A stretch of 64,000 bases of DNA, taken from Segatella baroniae B14 (GTDB lineage: Bacteria > Bacteroidota > Bacteroidia > Bacteroidales > Bacteroidaceae). Position numbers and translations under genes: made by a program. The stretch's first letter is position 1. Each line of letters starts with the position of its first letter. Below are positions 36,020-44,025 of this stretch, piece by piece. Location: the NCBI RefSeq assembly GCF_022024235.1, contig NZ_CP091799.1, forward strand, positions 908,001 through 972,000. The letters are read 5' to 3'. The notes beneath the pieces are model-generated. The model worked only from the letters and a program-made list of their open reading frames with translations. It was not told the origin of the DNA and made no database searches.

Positions 36020-36178
36020 GTCGTTCTTTTTTTATTTCCCTTCTGTAGATTCTTCTACTTCTGGGATTGATTAAAAATTATGTTGACTCACAAAGGTGAT
36101 TGTTCAAGCAATGCAAGAAGTCATTAAGAAATACTACCCGAAGGTGTGGAGATTTCTTAATGAACCGAAGGCTTGTTC

Positions 36179-36211
36179 TTGCATGGTCGCAAGAATAATC
36201 ATGTACCTTTG
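36179..36211 (+). promoter_or_regulatory. Promoter of the structured RNA, copy B
   Basis: TTG at 36179-36181, 22 bp, then TACCTTTG at 36204-36211, matching TAnnTTTG. It directly precedes copy B and no gene follows on this strand for over 1 kb. Confidence 0.55.
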
Positions 36212-36536
36212 CAACAGAATTTTATCAATCCAATGAAGTAGATACGTAAGCTCTATTGCCATAGCACACGAACAACCAGTCCATTACAGCTGACTATAAT
36301 GGACTATCTATAATGCTTTCAAAAGAAGATAGGGTTGGGAGAAAGTATGTCTGCTTTGCAACAAGAAAGGACGGACTGTAAGCAATATGTCTAGATCAGT
36401 GGCATTGACACCGAAGCAGGCATGGAAGTGAACAGTTGGTCCTAGTTGCATCTTTAGGCAAAAGTGTCTTGGCACTCTGATCACGCTTTGCTGACATGAA
36501 TGACAAGACTCAAAACTTGACTAAACAAACATACTG
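36212..36536 (+). ncRNA. Structured RNA of unknown family, copy B
   Basis: Homologue of copy A (32036-32392). Corresponding helices carry different but complementary bases: AGTCCATT 36278-36285 with AATGGACT 36298-36305; TGCTT 36352-36356 with AAGCA 36380-36384; TGCAAC 36357-36362 with GTTGCA 36445-36450 (the pseudoknot); GTCTTG 36466-36471 with CAAGAC 36504-36509. Single-stranded blocks such as AAAGGACGGACT and GCTGACATGAAT are identical. Such double substitutions argue for an RNA under structural selection. A promoter lies just upstream. Family not recognised. Confidence 0.65.
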
Positions 36537-36539
36537 GGA

Positions 36540-37017
36540 AAAGGGAAATAGTATAGGTTAAAATCATGGAATATAAGAAAGCAATTTTGCCTTGAAAAGA
36601 GATAATTTTGACCACTTACTTCTGCGTGCAGAAATGCGAAAAGACGTTATATCATAATGAATCATATCATCTAATTTATATATGTCTCTTCAAGTCGGTA
36701 TGGTCAATCCCATTTTAAATATACATTGACCATACTAAACATATAAAAATAAGAGGATAAAGATGGTTATGACGCCAATATCAACGAGTTATAACCAACG
36801 ATGATTTGACTACAGTTCATAAACATTTTCACCAACACTTCGTGAGGGGTAATTCCTATGGTTTTAGACCTCATTTTACCCTTCTTTTGAAGGCAAAAAT
36901 CGATGATTTATCGACTTTTGAAAAGGTCGTTTTTATTGAATTGTTAAACAAACAACCATTGACAAATGAAATCAACCATTTGGAATGAAAAATTACCACG
37001 TTACAAATTTTGGACTC
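36540..37017. other. Intergenic stretch without convincing gene
   Basis: AT-rich. The only + strand frame (36806-36988, 60 codons, Phe/His-rich) has no ribosome-binding site or family. A sequence TTCTGCGTGCAGAAATGC at 36620 resembles the TTCTGCGT repeats of the island ends and may be an ancestral or partial site. Confidence 0.4.
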
Positions 37018-37048
37018 TTGATTATTTGCAATTAAATTTGTATATTTG
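37018..37048 (+). promoter_or_regulatory. Promoter reading into the island left end
   Basis: TTG at 37018-37020, 20 bp, TATATTTG at 37041-37048. The transcript would run through the TTCTGCGT repeats toward the excisionase-like gene at 37475, or it may produce a short leader RNA. Confidence 0.5.
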
Positions 37049-37159
37049 CCAATGGGAATCCAAATAAAGTCCTCATTTGGTCACCCGAAGGCAAAACACT
37101 GTCTGATATAAGAAATGCAATTTAATGATTATCAGTTTGTTACACGCATGAATTAAATA

Positions 37160-37420
37160 TTCTGCGTCGGAAAATAAACATTCTGCGTGGGAAAATAGGT
37201 TGTAACTCGTTGATTATTAGATAGTTATAATGTTTTATTAGAGTATTTTAACAAATACGGTAACTGTCTAATTATCAGCTGTTTGCAAAAATCTGCAAAT
37301 AAAAATTATCACATTCTACGGTAGAAAGTACGAAAAATGGGGGTAAAAATCTGCAAATATCCGATACTCATTTTGAGGGTAGTTGTCACCTGATATTTGC
37401 AGATTTTTGTAGATGTTTGC
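37160..37420. repeat. Left end of integrated island (attL-like)
   Basis: Two direct repeats TTCTGCGTCGGAAAATA (37160-37176) and TTCTGCGTGGGAAAATA (37181-37197) at the outer edge. Inward come arm-type sites: CAAAAATCTGCAAA near 37286, AAAATCTGCAAAT near 37351 and ATTTGCAGATTTTTG near 37394. The right ends at 46989-47260 and 51889-52141 contain the same repeat and the same arm motif in mirrored order. These are most likely the core and arm sites of the tyrosine integrase encoded next. Confidence 0.65.
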
Positions 37421-37474
37421 ATTGCACTAATTTCATTATATTATCATGCCTGCACTAAAGCAGGTTTTGATAAT

Positions 37475-38080
37475 ATGATATACAACAACAAGAAACACTT
37501 CTACGATCCATACGATAGTTTGGACGCAGAATGGAAAGCAAGAATCTCTCATGAGATGCTTTCTGTAAGAGAAGCGGCTCATCTCTCTGGATTCAGTCGC
37601 CAGTACATTAACAAACTCATTGCAAACGGCATCATTGATGCAAAAAAGAACAACGATGGGAACTATGTAATAGCATGGATAAAGTTCGTCAGATGGTTCT
37701 CGGCTCTTCCAATTACACCAACCTCCCCTATCGGTTATGCCAGTTACTCTTTGAAAGAGCTGATGCGCTACACGGGCATGAGCAGATGCTGGTTACTTAA
37801 GTTTGCGACACGTAATTCTATTCCTTCATACTATGTTGGTATGTATCGTCGTTTCTGCAAGTCAGCCTGTGAAGAAGCATGGAAACGTGAATCTATAGCA
37901 CTGAAGCGTTGGCTTATCATTGAAGAAGCCTGCGCACTCTTCGATATTGATGAGGAAGTCATCTTTGCTCTTGCCGCCCTACATAAGATAAGAGTGAAAA
38001 GACTGAATAAAAGCCAGGGTTATAATAAGGCAGATATACTGTCCGTCGTGAAGAAAGGAGGTAAATTATGTCACGAGTGA
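37475..38080 (+). CDS. Helix-turn-helix excisionase-like protein
   Basis: 201 residues from ATG 37475 (MIYNNKKHFYDPYDS). It contains two or three MerR/excisionase-type HTH units: LSVREAAHLSGFSRQYINKLIANGII, YSLKELMRYTGMSRCWLLKFATRNSI and IIEEACALFDIDEEVIFALAAL. It overlaps the integrase gene by 13 bp, the usual xis-int arrangement. A hairpin (CCTGC/GCAGG within TTATCA/TGATAA, 37441-37473) precedes the start and could control expression. Confidence 0.75.
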   Translation: MIYNNKKHFYDPYDSLDAEWKARISHEMLSVREAAHLSGFSRQYINKLIANGIIDAKKNNDGNYVIAWIKFVRWFSALPITPTSPIGYASYSLKELMRYTGMSRCWLLKFATRNSIPSYYVGMYRRFCKSACEEAWKRESIALKRWLIIEEACALFDIDEEVIFALAALHKIRVKRLNKSQGYNKADILSVVKKGGKLCHE

Positions 38081-39165
38081 TTCTAAAGTACAGAAATATT
38101 TCACAGGGTAAAATGAAATCCATCTACCTGGAGTTTAATCCTGCTATTCATGACATAAAGGGCAATAGCATAAGATACGAATGCTTGAATTTGGAAATAT
38201 ACACCAATCCGGAGAATAGCCATCAGTTCAAGCACAATAGATCCGTAGAGGAGATTGCAGAAACAATTAGATGTGAAAGGTATCTGCAGCTGGTTCGTCA
38301 CGACTACAGTTTCTTGGCTAAGGCCAGGCTTGACGAGGACTTTTTAGAGTATTTCAGATTGAATGGTGATTGTCATGGTGCAAAATATCAAAGCAGCCGA
38401 CTTCATTTTGAGAGATTTTGCAAGGGACAATGCAAGTTTAGGGACATCAATGCCAGTCTCTGCGAGCGGTTCCGTCTTTACCTGCTTCGTGCCAAGGGGT
38501 TGCAGCACACCAAGAAAAAGCTATCCAAGAACTCTGCAAGTGCATATTTTAATGCATTCCTTAGCATTGTCCATTTTGCCTATAGGGACAATATTCTTTC
38601 TGAAGACTACACCACATGCATAGAAAAGATAAAATGGAACCATGACATTCCAAAGGAATACTTATCGAGTGCAGAAATCAAGCAGTTGGCAAGTACACCA
38701 TATGATGATAATCCAGATGTGTATAGGGCTGGCATGTTTTCCATCTATACAGGATTAAGAAGGAGTGACATCCTTGCTCTCAGATGGGAGAACATACATC
38801 ATGACCGTGGACGAAAAGCATATATCAGGTTCCGTATCAAAAAAACGAGAACATTGATTCAATTGCCTTTGTCTCTTCCTGCCATAAGGGTATTAGGGGA
38901 TCCGAAATCTGAAGGAAAGATATTCCCCATGATAACAGAAAGCATCCTTACAATACATATCCCCAGATGGGTCAGCAAGGCTAGAATCCGCAAGCACATC
39001 ACCTTCCATTGCTTCCGGCACACTTTTGCTATGCAGTTGTTAGACAAAGGGGTAGACATTTATACCATCGCTGCACTTCTCGGACACAAGCAGGTGTCAA
39101 GCACACAGAACTATGCCAAGATGTCTTCGAAGAAAATGATTGAAGCTATAGTGAAAATGGAATAG
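38068..39165 (+). CDS. Tyrosine recombinase (integrase)
   Basis: 365 residues. The SAM-like core-binding domain is N-terminal (FLEYFRLNGDCHGAKYQSSR). The catalytic domain carries Arg in YTGLRRSDILALRW, then HCFRHTF (His-x-x-Arg), LLGHKQ (His) and the nucleophile Tyr in TQNYAKM. All key residues are present, so it should be active. It presumably recombines the TTCTGCGTSGGAAA core repeats at the island ends. A hairpin at 39182-39219 terminates the xis-int transcript. Confidence 0.9.
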   Translation: MSRVILKYRNISQGKMKSIYLEFNPAIHDIKGNSIRYECLNLEIYTNPENSHQFKHNRSVEEIAETIRCERYLQLVRHDYSFLAKARLDEDFLEYFRLNGDCHGAKYQSSRLHFERFCKGQCKFRDINASLCERFRLYLLRAKGLQHTKKKLSKNSASAYFNAFLSIVHFAYRDNILSEDYTTCIEKIKWNHDIPKEYLSSAEIKQLASTPYDDNPDVYRAGMFSIYTGLRRSDILALRWENIHHDRGRKAYIRFRIKKTRTLIQLPLSLPAIRVLGDPKSEGKIFPMITESILTIHIPRWVSKARIRKHITFHCFRHTFAMQLLDKGVDIYTIAALLGHKQVSSTQNYAKMSSKKMIEAIVKME

Positions 39166-39181
39166 CAACCTAATAATCATT

Positions 39182-39219
39182 ATAGATTCGGCAATAACAA
39201 GCCATATTGCCGAATCTAT
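39182..39219. terminator. Terminator-like hairpin after the integrase gene
   Basis: Perfect 15-bp inverted repeat ATAGATTCGGCAATA/TATTGCCGAATCTAT with an 8-nt loop, 17 bp after the integrase stop. There is no long T-tract, so termination strength is uncertain. Confidence 0.55.
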
Positions 39220-39338
39220 ATACCAATTAGTTCAGACGTTTTTTATGTTTGACCTGCTGATAATGCCAATTCCAACAAGTTTTTTTTGCATAAAACTAAA
39301 GTAAAACTATAGAAAAACGCATTATTTTCAACCAAATG

Positions 39339-39370
39339 TTTGGTTATATCCTAAAAAAATTATATCTTTG
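39339..39370 (+). promoter_or_regulatory. Promoter of the second AbiE pair
   Basis: TTTG at 39339-39342, 20 bp, TATCTTTG at 39363-39370, 29 bp before the ATG at 39400: a full Bacteroidales promoter. Confidence 0.75.
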
Positions 39371-39399
39371 CGGTTGAAATATTCAACGTATTATAAAAT

Positions 39400-40164
39400 A
39401 TGGCTATAGAAACGAAGAGCAAAATCAACTCATTACTAATGAATATACTCCCTGGAGGAATACTATTTTCCGAGGGACTAAAGAAGCAGGGGTATTCTGA
39501 TCAGTTGATGAAGCAGTACCGTAAATCTGGCTGGCTGACATCCTTGTCTAAGGGGGTGATGTATCGTAGCGGAGATTCTCTATCAGCATTGGCGGCTTTA
39601 GCAAGTTGCCAGGAGCAAACTGGTAAACAGTATCGTGTAGCAGCCCACTCTGCTCTTGAACTTTCTGGTTATTACCATTTTGTACCAATGGGGAAACCTC
39701 AACTTATGGTTGCTAGCAATGAGCCAAGAACTCCTCAATGGGCAAAAAGTGATTTGTTTGATATGACAATAGAGTTTTTTACGACATCGGCTTTCGGCCT
39801 AATCCAGAAACAAGCAATAAAGCAAAATAATTATACCGTACAAGCATCTTCACCTGAACTTGCTTTCATGGAATGTCTTCTATTGGCCCCAAATAGATAT
39901 AGCTTCATGGATTTATATTACATCATGGAGCAATTAACAGCACTTCGCCCAGCCAAAGTTCAGCAATTGCTTGAAACGACGAATAACATGACTGTCAAAA
40001 GAATGTTTCTTTATATGGCAGAAAAGGCTAATTATCCTTGGTATCAAGCTATTGATGTTGGCCGAATAAACCTTGGCACTTCTAAAATACAATTGTGCAA
40101 AGGTGGTGTCTATGTCTCAAAATACAAAATAACAATTCCAAGAGAATTAGCAGAATATGAATAA
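39400..40164 (+). CDS. AbiEi-like antitoxin
   Basis: 254 residues. N-terminal winged helix (LFSEGLKKQGYSDQLMKQYRKSGWLTSLSKGVMYR) followed by the AbiEi antitoxin domain (YRVAAHSALELSGYYHFVPM, ASSPELAFMECLLLAPN). It differs from the DUF6088 type at 29888, so it represents a separate acquisition. It overlaps the toxin gene by 8 bp. It has its own promoter and probably autoregulates. Confidence 0.8.
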   Translation: MAIETKSKINSLLMNILPGGILFSEGLKKQGYSDQLMKQYRKSGWLTSLSKGVMYRSGDSLSALAALASCQEQTGKQYRVAAHSALELSGYYHFVPMGKPQLMVASNEPRTPQWAKSDLFDMTIEFFTTSAFGLIQKQAIKQNNYTVQASSPELAFMECLLLAPNRYSFMDLYYIMEQLTALRPAKVQQLLETTNNMTVKRMFLYMAEKANYPWYQAIDVGRINLGTSKIQLCKGGVYVSKYKITIPRELAEYE

Positions 40165-41077
40165 ACAAGATATACAATCAAGTGTTTATGCTCAGAAGGT
40201 TGACCTTCTGTTGCGGCTTTTACCTTTGGTTATGGAGGAAAAGGTTTTTGCTGTACACGGAGGAACGGCAATCAATCTGTTCCTAAGGAATCTGCCTAGG
40301 TATTCAGTTGACATTGATCTCACTTATATTCCCTTAGCAGACCGTAAGAAAAGTATTGATGACATTAACTTCCATCTGAAATCGATTAGCGAGAAAGCAC
40401 GTAAAGCATTCCCTGGTATGCACATCATTCCAAACTATGATACTTGTAAATTGCTATGCGAATATCGAGGCAAACAAGTCAAGGTTGAGGTTAACCAAAC
40501 AAAACGAGGTATCGTAGGTGGTGAGTTAATGCATCTTCCATTATGCGAAAAGGCTCAGGATGAGTTCCAAGTATATTGTATCGCTGACATTGTTCCTATT
40601 TCACTACTCTATGGAGGTAAGGTTGCAGCTGCACTCTCACGTCAACATCCACGAGACCTATTCGATGTAAAGTACATGACAATTCCGCTGAAGGATTGCC
40701 GTGAAGGTCTCATTTTCTGTTTACTTGGCAGTGACCGTCCCATTCATGAATCGTTTGCTCCGACTCTTATTGATCAGCATGAGGCTCTTGCCAATCAATT
40801 TGTTGGTATGACCGATACTCCATTTTCATACGAAGAATTTGAAGAAACTCGTACCAAACTAATATCTGACGTTAAAAACATCATAACAGATGCAGACCGC
40901 CACTTCCTGGTCAGCTTTGAATATGGTGCCCCAGAATGGGACAACTATGAGTTTGCACATTTCAAAGACTATCCATCTGTCAAATGGAAACTTCTCAATC
41001 TCCAGAAACTGGCTGAACAGAATCCTGAGAAGTTGAAAATAGAAGCAGAGAAATTAAACAGAATATTATGGAAATAA
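40157..41077 (+). CDS. AbiEii-like nucleotidyltransferase toxin
   Basis: 306 residues. The nucleotidyltransferase motif is intact: VHGGTAINLFLRNLPRYSVDIDLTYIP. A Lys/Arg-rich C-terminal part follows. Toxin of the type IV TA pair with 39400-40164; the putAbiC-like gene follows after 22 bp in the same orientation, suggesting a three-gene phage-defence cassette. Confidence 0.85.
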   Translation: MNKQDIQSSVYAQKVDLLLRLLPLVMEEKVFAVHGGTAINLFLRNLPRYSVDIDLTYIPLADRKKSIDDINFHLKSISEKARKAFPGMHIIPNYDTCKLLCEYRGKQVKVEVNQTKRGIVGGELMHLPLCEKAQDEFQVYCIADIVPISLLYGGKVAAALSRQHPRDLFDVKYMTIPLKDCREGLIFCLLGSDRPIHESFAPTLIDQHEALANQFVGMTDTPFSYEEFEETRTKLISDVKNIITDADRHFLVSFEYGAPEWDNYEFAHFKDYPSVKWKLLNLQKLAEQNPEKLKIEAEKLNRILWK

Positions 41078-41099
41078 TTATTATTAATTCACTTTGAAT

Positions 41100-41963
41100 A
41101 TGGCAAACAACAACAAAGAAACAAAAAGCAATTATAGAACTATTGCGATTTGTGTATCAATCATAACAATCATCATTTGGGCTCTTTCATTTTTACTATT
41201 TACAACGAACTGGGACAAGGAAGAGCGAGGAACTTTTGGAGACATGTTTGGAGCAGTAAATGCATTATTTTCCGGATTAGCTTTTGCTGGACTTATTGTC
41301 ACACTAATTATGCAACATGAAGAACTTGGCCTTCAACGGAAGGAATTGGCACAAACAAATGATGAACTCGCGGCACAAAGAGAAGAATTTGTTGCCCAAA
41401 CAAAGACAATGAAAATACAGCGATTCGAAAACACACTTTTTAATATGCTTTCCTTGCAACAAGGCATAGTATATAGTCTTGACTATATTCCACAAGACGG
41501 TGCAGACCCGAATCCTGAATCTAGAGGGAAATACGTATTTGACGTATTCTACAATAAAAAGATCACAAAATTCCAATATGGTAATGAACAGCAAATAATG
41601 GGTATAAAAGGACTAATTCAAGCAGAAAATGATATCCAAGCATACCGTCGTGTCAGTGAGATTTCTATTTTTGATAGCTATTTCCGCCATCTATATAGAA
41701 TTTTCAAATACATTGATGAATCACAACTAATAGATGACACAGAGCGATATAGCTATTCATGCATTGTTCGTGCACAACTATCAGATTATGAATTGTTATT
41801 ACTATTTTATAATGCACTCACCATTGATGACAATGGCGCCTTTAAATTTAAGCATTTAATTGAAAAATATGCAATTTTCAACAACATTAGAGAATCCATG
41901 CTTGCAAGGCAGCATGAAGACTATATACTTTATCATGGTGGAGCATATATACACCAAATTTAA
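41100..41963 (+). CDS. Putative abortive-infection membrane protein (putAbiC-like)
   Basis: 287 residues from ATG 41100. Two N-terminal transmembrane helices (IAICVSIITIIIWALSFLLF and LFSGLAFAGLIVTLIMQ) with FGDMFGAVNALF between them, then a coiled coil (LGLQRKELAQTNDELAAQRE) and the family stretch RFENTLFNMLSLQQGIV. This is the architecture of putative phage abortive-infection proteins (putAbiC). It is in line with an AbiE pair and upstream of DUF262 genes, all defence-type. Confidence 0.75.
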   Translation: MANNNKETKSNYRTIAICVSIITIIIWALSFLLFTTNWDKEERGTFGDMFGAVNALFSGLAFAGLIVTLIMQHEELGLQRKELAQTNDELAAQREEFVAQTKTMKIQRFENTLFNMLSLQQGIVYSLDYIPQDGADPNPESRGKYVFDVFYNKKITKFQYGNEQQIMGIKGLIQAENDIQAYRRVSEISIFDSYFRHLYRIFKYIDESQLIDDTERYSYSCIVRAQLSDYELLLLFYNALTIDDNGAFKFKHLIEKYAIFNNIRESMLARQHEDYILYHGGAYIHQI

Positions 41964-42100
41964 AAGTTGGTAATCTCTAAAAGAAAGAACATGTATAACT
42001 TTCTCCGTTTATTCATATATTTATAAACGACTAATTTTCAGGCACGAGCAACACTTTAAGTTGGAACTATTTTGTAAAAAAAAGAAAAACAACAAATAAT

Positions 42101-44020
42101 ATGGCAACAAATAATATAGAATTAAGAAGCATCCGTTCCCTATCAGGATTCAACTTCTACATACCAGACTATCAACGTGGTTATAGATGGTCTGATGGCC
42201 AGGTCAAGCAGATGCTCAATGACTTTAAGGAGTTCTGTAAACGGATTGATAATAAGCAGTTAAAGGCAGGAGAATTCTATTGTCTGCAACCTATTGTTGT
42301 CAAGAAAAGGACATGGACAGATACTGATGGTGGGCAGACTGTGACAACAGTCGGATATGAAGTAATCGACGGACAGCAACGTCTTACTACACTTTACATC
42401 ATTCTGAAGAGCGTTGAACAGGTATGCCAAATTCTATATCCCCAGTTCAAGTTTTATAGCATCAAGTATGAGACCCGACTTGAATATGATTCGCAAAACT
42501 ATCTCCAGAATATCAATACAAGTACAGCACAAGCTGACGAGTTTATTGATTTTTACTATATGAAATTAGTACATGATGCTGTTACATCATGGTTTGAAAG
42601 TAATCCTGACGACAAGTTGAAAATTGCTCGCGCATTATTAGAACAATCTATCGATTTAGACACAAATATTGATAATGAGAATAATATTCGGGTTATATGG
42701 TATGAAGTCATGGATGAGGAATCTGCCACCTCAATAGACATCTTTACTCGTCTAAACATTGGAAAGATTCCTTTGACCAATGCCGAACTGATAAAGGCAC
42801 TTTTGCTTCGTCGGGGAAATTTTGTAGATACAGATGTTACAATGAAGCAGTTGCAGATTGCTACCGAGTGGAACCGTATAGAGCAAAAGTTACAGGATGA
42901 TTCATTCTGGTATTTCCTGTACAGGACTGACAACCCTTTCATCTACGAGAACCGTATCGAGTTTATCTTTGACCTGATGAAAAACAGGACAAAGGACTCA
43001 GAGTTCTACCATACATTTAATGAGTTCAATAAAGATTTTGAAATGCTTCAGACAGATAAGGAGCATTATCGCAATGACCAGGCTCGCATAGACAAGATAT
43101 GGGATGGAGTCAAGGAAGTTTTCCAAAGTTTCGAGGAATGGTTTGAGGACAGAACCCTCTACCATTACATTGGTTTCTTAATTGAATACAAATCTGACAT
43201 CAAGAAGCTCATGAATGCGTCCACTTCCATGAACAAGAAACAATTCCTAGACGTATTCATAAAGAACGAAATTTCAGAAAAGATTGCCGGTATAAACCTT
43301 GATGACTTATCATTTAATGACAGTAAGGGGAACGTCAGGAAGATACTACTATTGTTTAACATCCTTACTGTTCTCCAAGACAAAAAATCAGATTTGCGAT
43401 TCCCGTTTAACAAATACAAAGTTGAAAAATGGGATATTGAACACGTCTGTTCACAAACGGACAAGCTAATTACTGACGAGAATCAGAGAAGACTTTGGAT
43501 CACTGACATGTTTGAATACTTTGTAGGGAGTTCTTCAAAAAAAGCTATTGATGAATATATAGAAAACTTGAAGTTGCAGATTGCGCAGACTGATGAAAGT
43601 TCAGATATTCAAGAAAAAGCCAAACTTCTCTCACTTCGGTCTGAGCTTGATGTTATTGAAACTATCAATGGCTTGTCCATGACAGAAGACAAGATTAATG
43701 ACTCTGAATTTGATGAAGCTTTCAAGAAGGTTCAGGCATATTTCCAAGAGGATAAAATTACTGATAAGGACAGTATCGCCAATTTAGCGTTGCTTGACCA
43801 AGAAACCAATCGCAGCTATGGGAATGCCTACTTCCCTGTTAAGCGTAAGCGGATTATATCCAATGATAAGATGGGTATATTTGTCCCTATTGCCACAAAG
43901 AATCTCTTTTTGAAATATTACTCACGAAAGAGTAATAGTCTAATGTCCTGGCAAGAATCAGATGCAGATGATTATCTTGACAGTATTAAATCACTTATTA
44001 TCCCTTTCACTAAAGCTTAG
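42101..44020 (+). CDS. DUF262/DUF1524 protein (GmrSD-like), gene 1
   Basis: 639 residues. DUF262 N-terminal domain: FYIPDYQRGYRWSDGQVKQM, then VIDGQQRLTTLYI (the DGQQR NTPase-like/ParB-like motif) and IFTRLNIGKIPLTNAELIKA. Near residue 445 a DUF1524-like HNH motif appears (WDIEHVCSQTD). This layout is that of GmrSD-type modification-dependent enzymes, which use NTP hydrolysis and cut modified phage DNA. It is followed after 5 bp by a second DUF262 gene. Confidence 0.8.
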   Translation: MATNNIELRSIRSLSGFNFYIPDYQRGYRWSDGQVKQMLNDFKEFCKRIDNKQLKAGEFYCLQPIVVKKRTWTDTDGGQTVTTVGYEVIDGQQRLTTLYIILKSVEQVCQILYPQFKFYSIKYETRLEYDSQNYLQNINTSTAQADEFIDFYYMKLVHDAVTSWFESNPDDKLKIARALLEQSIDLDTNIDNENNIRVIWYEVMDEESATSIDIFTRLNIGKIPLTNAELIKALLLRRGNFVDTDVTMKQLQIATEWNRIEQKLQDDSFWYFLYRTDNPFIYENRIEFIFDLMKNRTKDSEFYHTFNEFNKDFEMLQTDKEHYRNDQARIDKIWDGVKEVFQSFEEWFEDRTLYHYIGFLIEYKSDIKKLMNASTSMNKKQFLDVFIKNEISEKIAGINLDDLSFNDSKGNVRKILLLFNILTVLQDKKSDLRFPFNKYKVEKWDIEHVCSQTDKLITDENQRRLWITDMFEYFVGSSSKKAIDEYIENLKLQIAQTDESSDIQEKAKLLSLRSELDVIETINGLSMTEDKINDSEFDEAFKKVQAYFQEDKITDKDSIANLALLDQETNRSYGNAYFPVKRKRIISNDKMGIFVPIATKNLFLKYYSRKSNSLMSWQESDADDYLDSIKSLIIPFTKA

Positions 44021-44025
44021 AAGTT

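Noticed and set aside
32036-36536. Retron or group II intron RNA
   Set aside because: No reverse transcriptase gene lies nearby and the intron domain V pattern is not seen.
36806-36988. 60-codon Phe/His-rich frame
   Set aside because: No ribosome-binding site, no recognisable family, in an AT-rich intergenic stretch.
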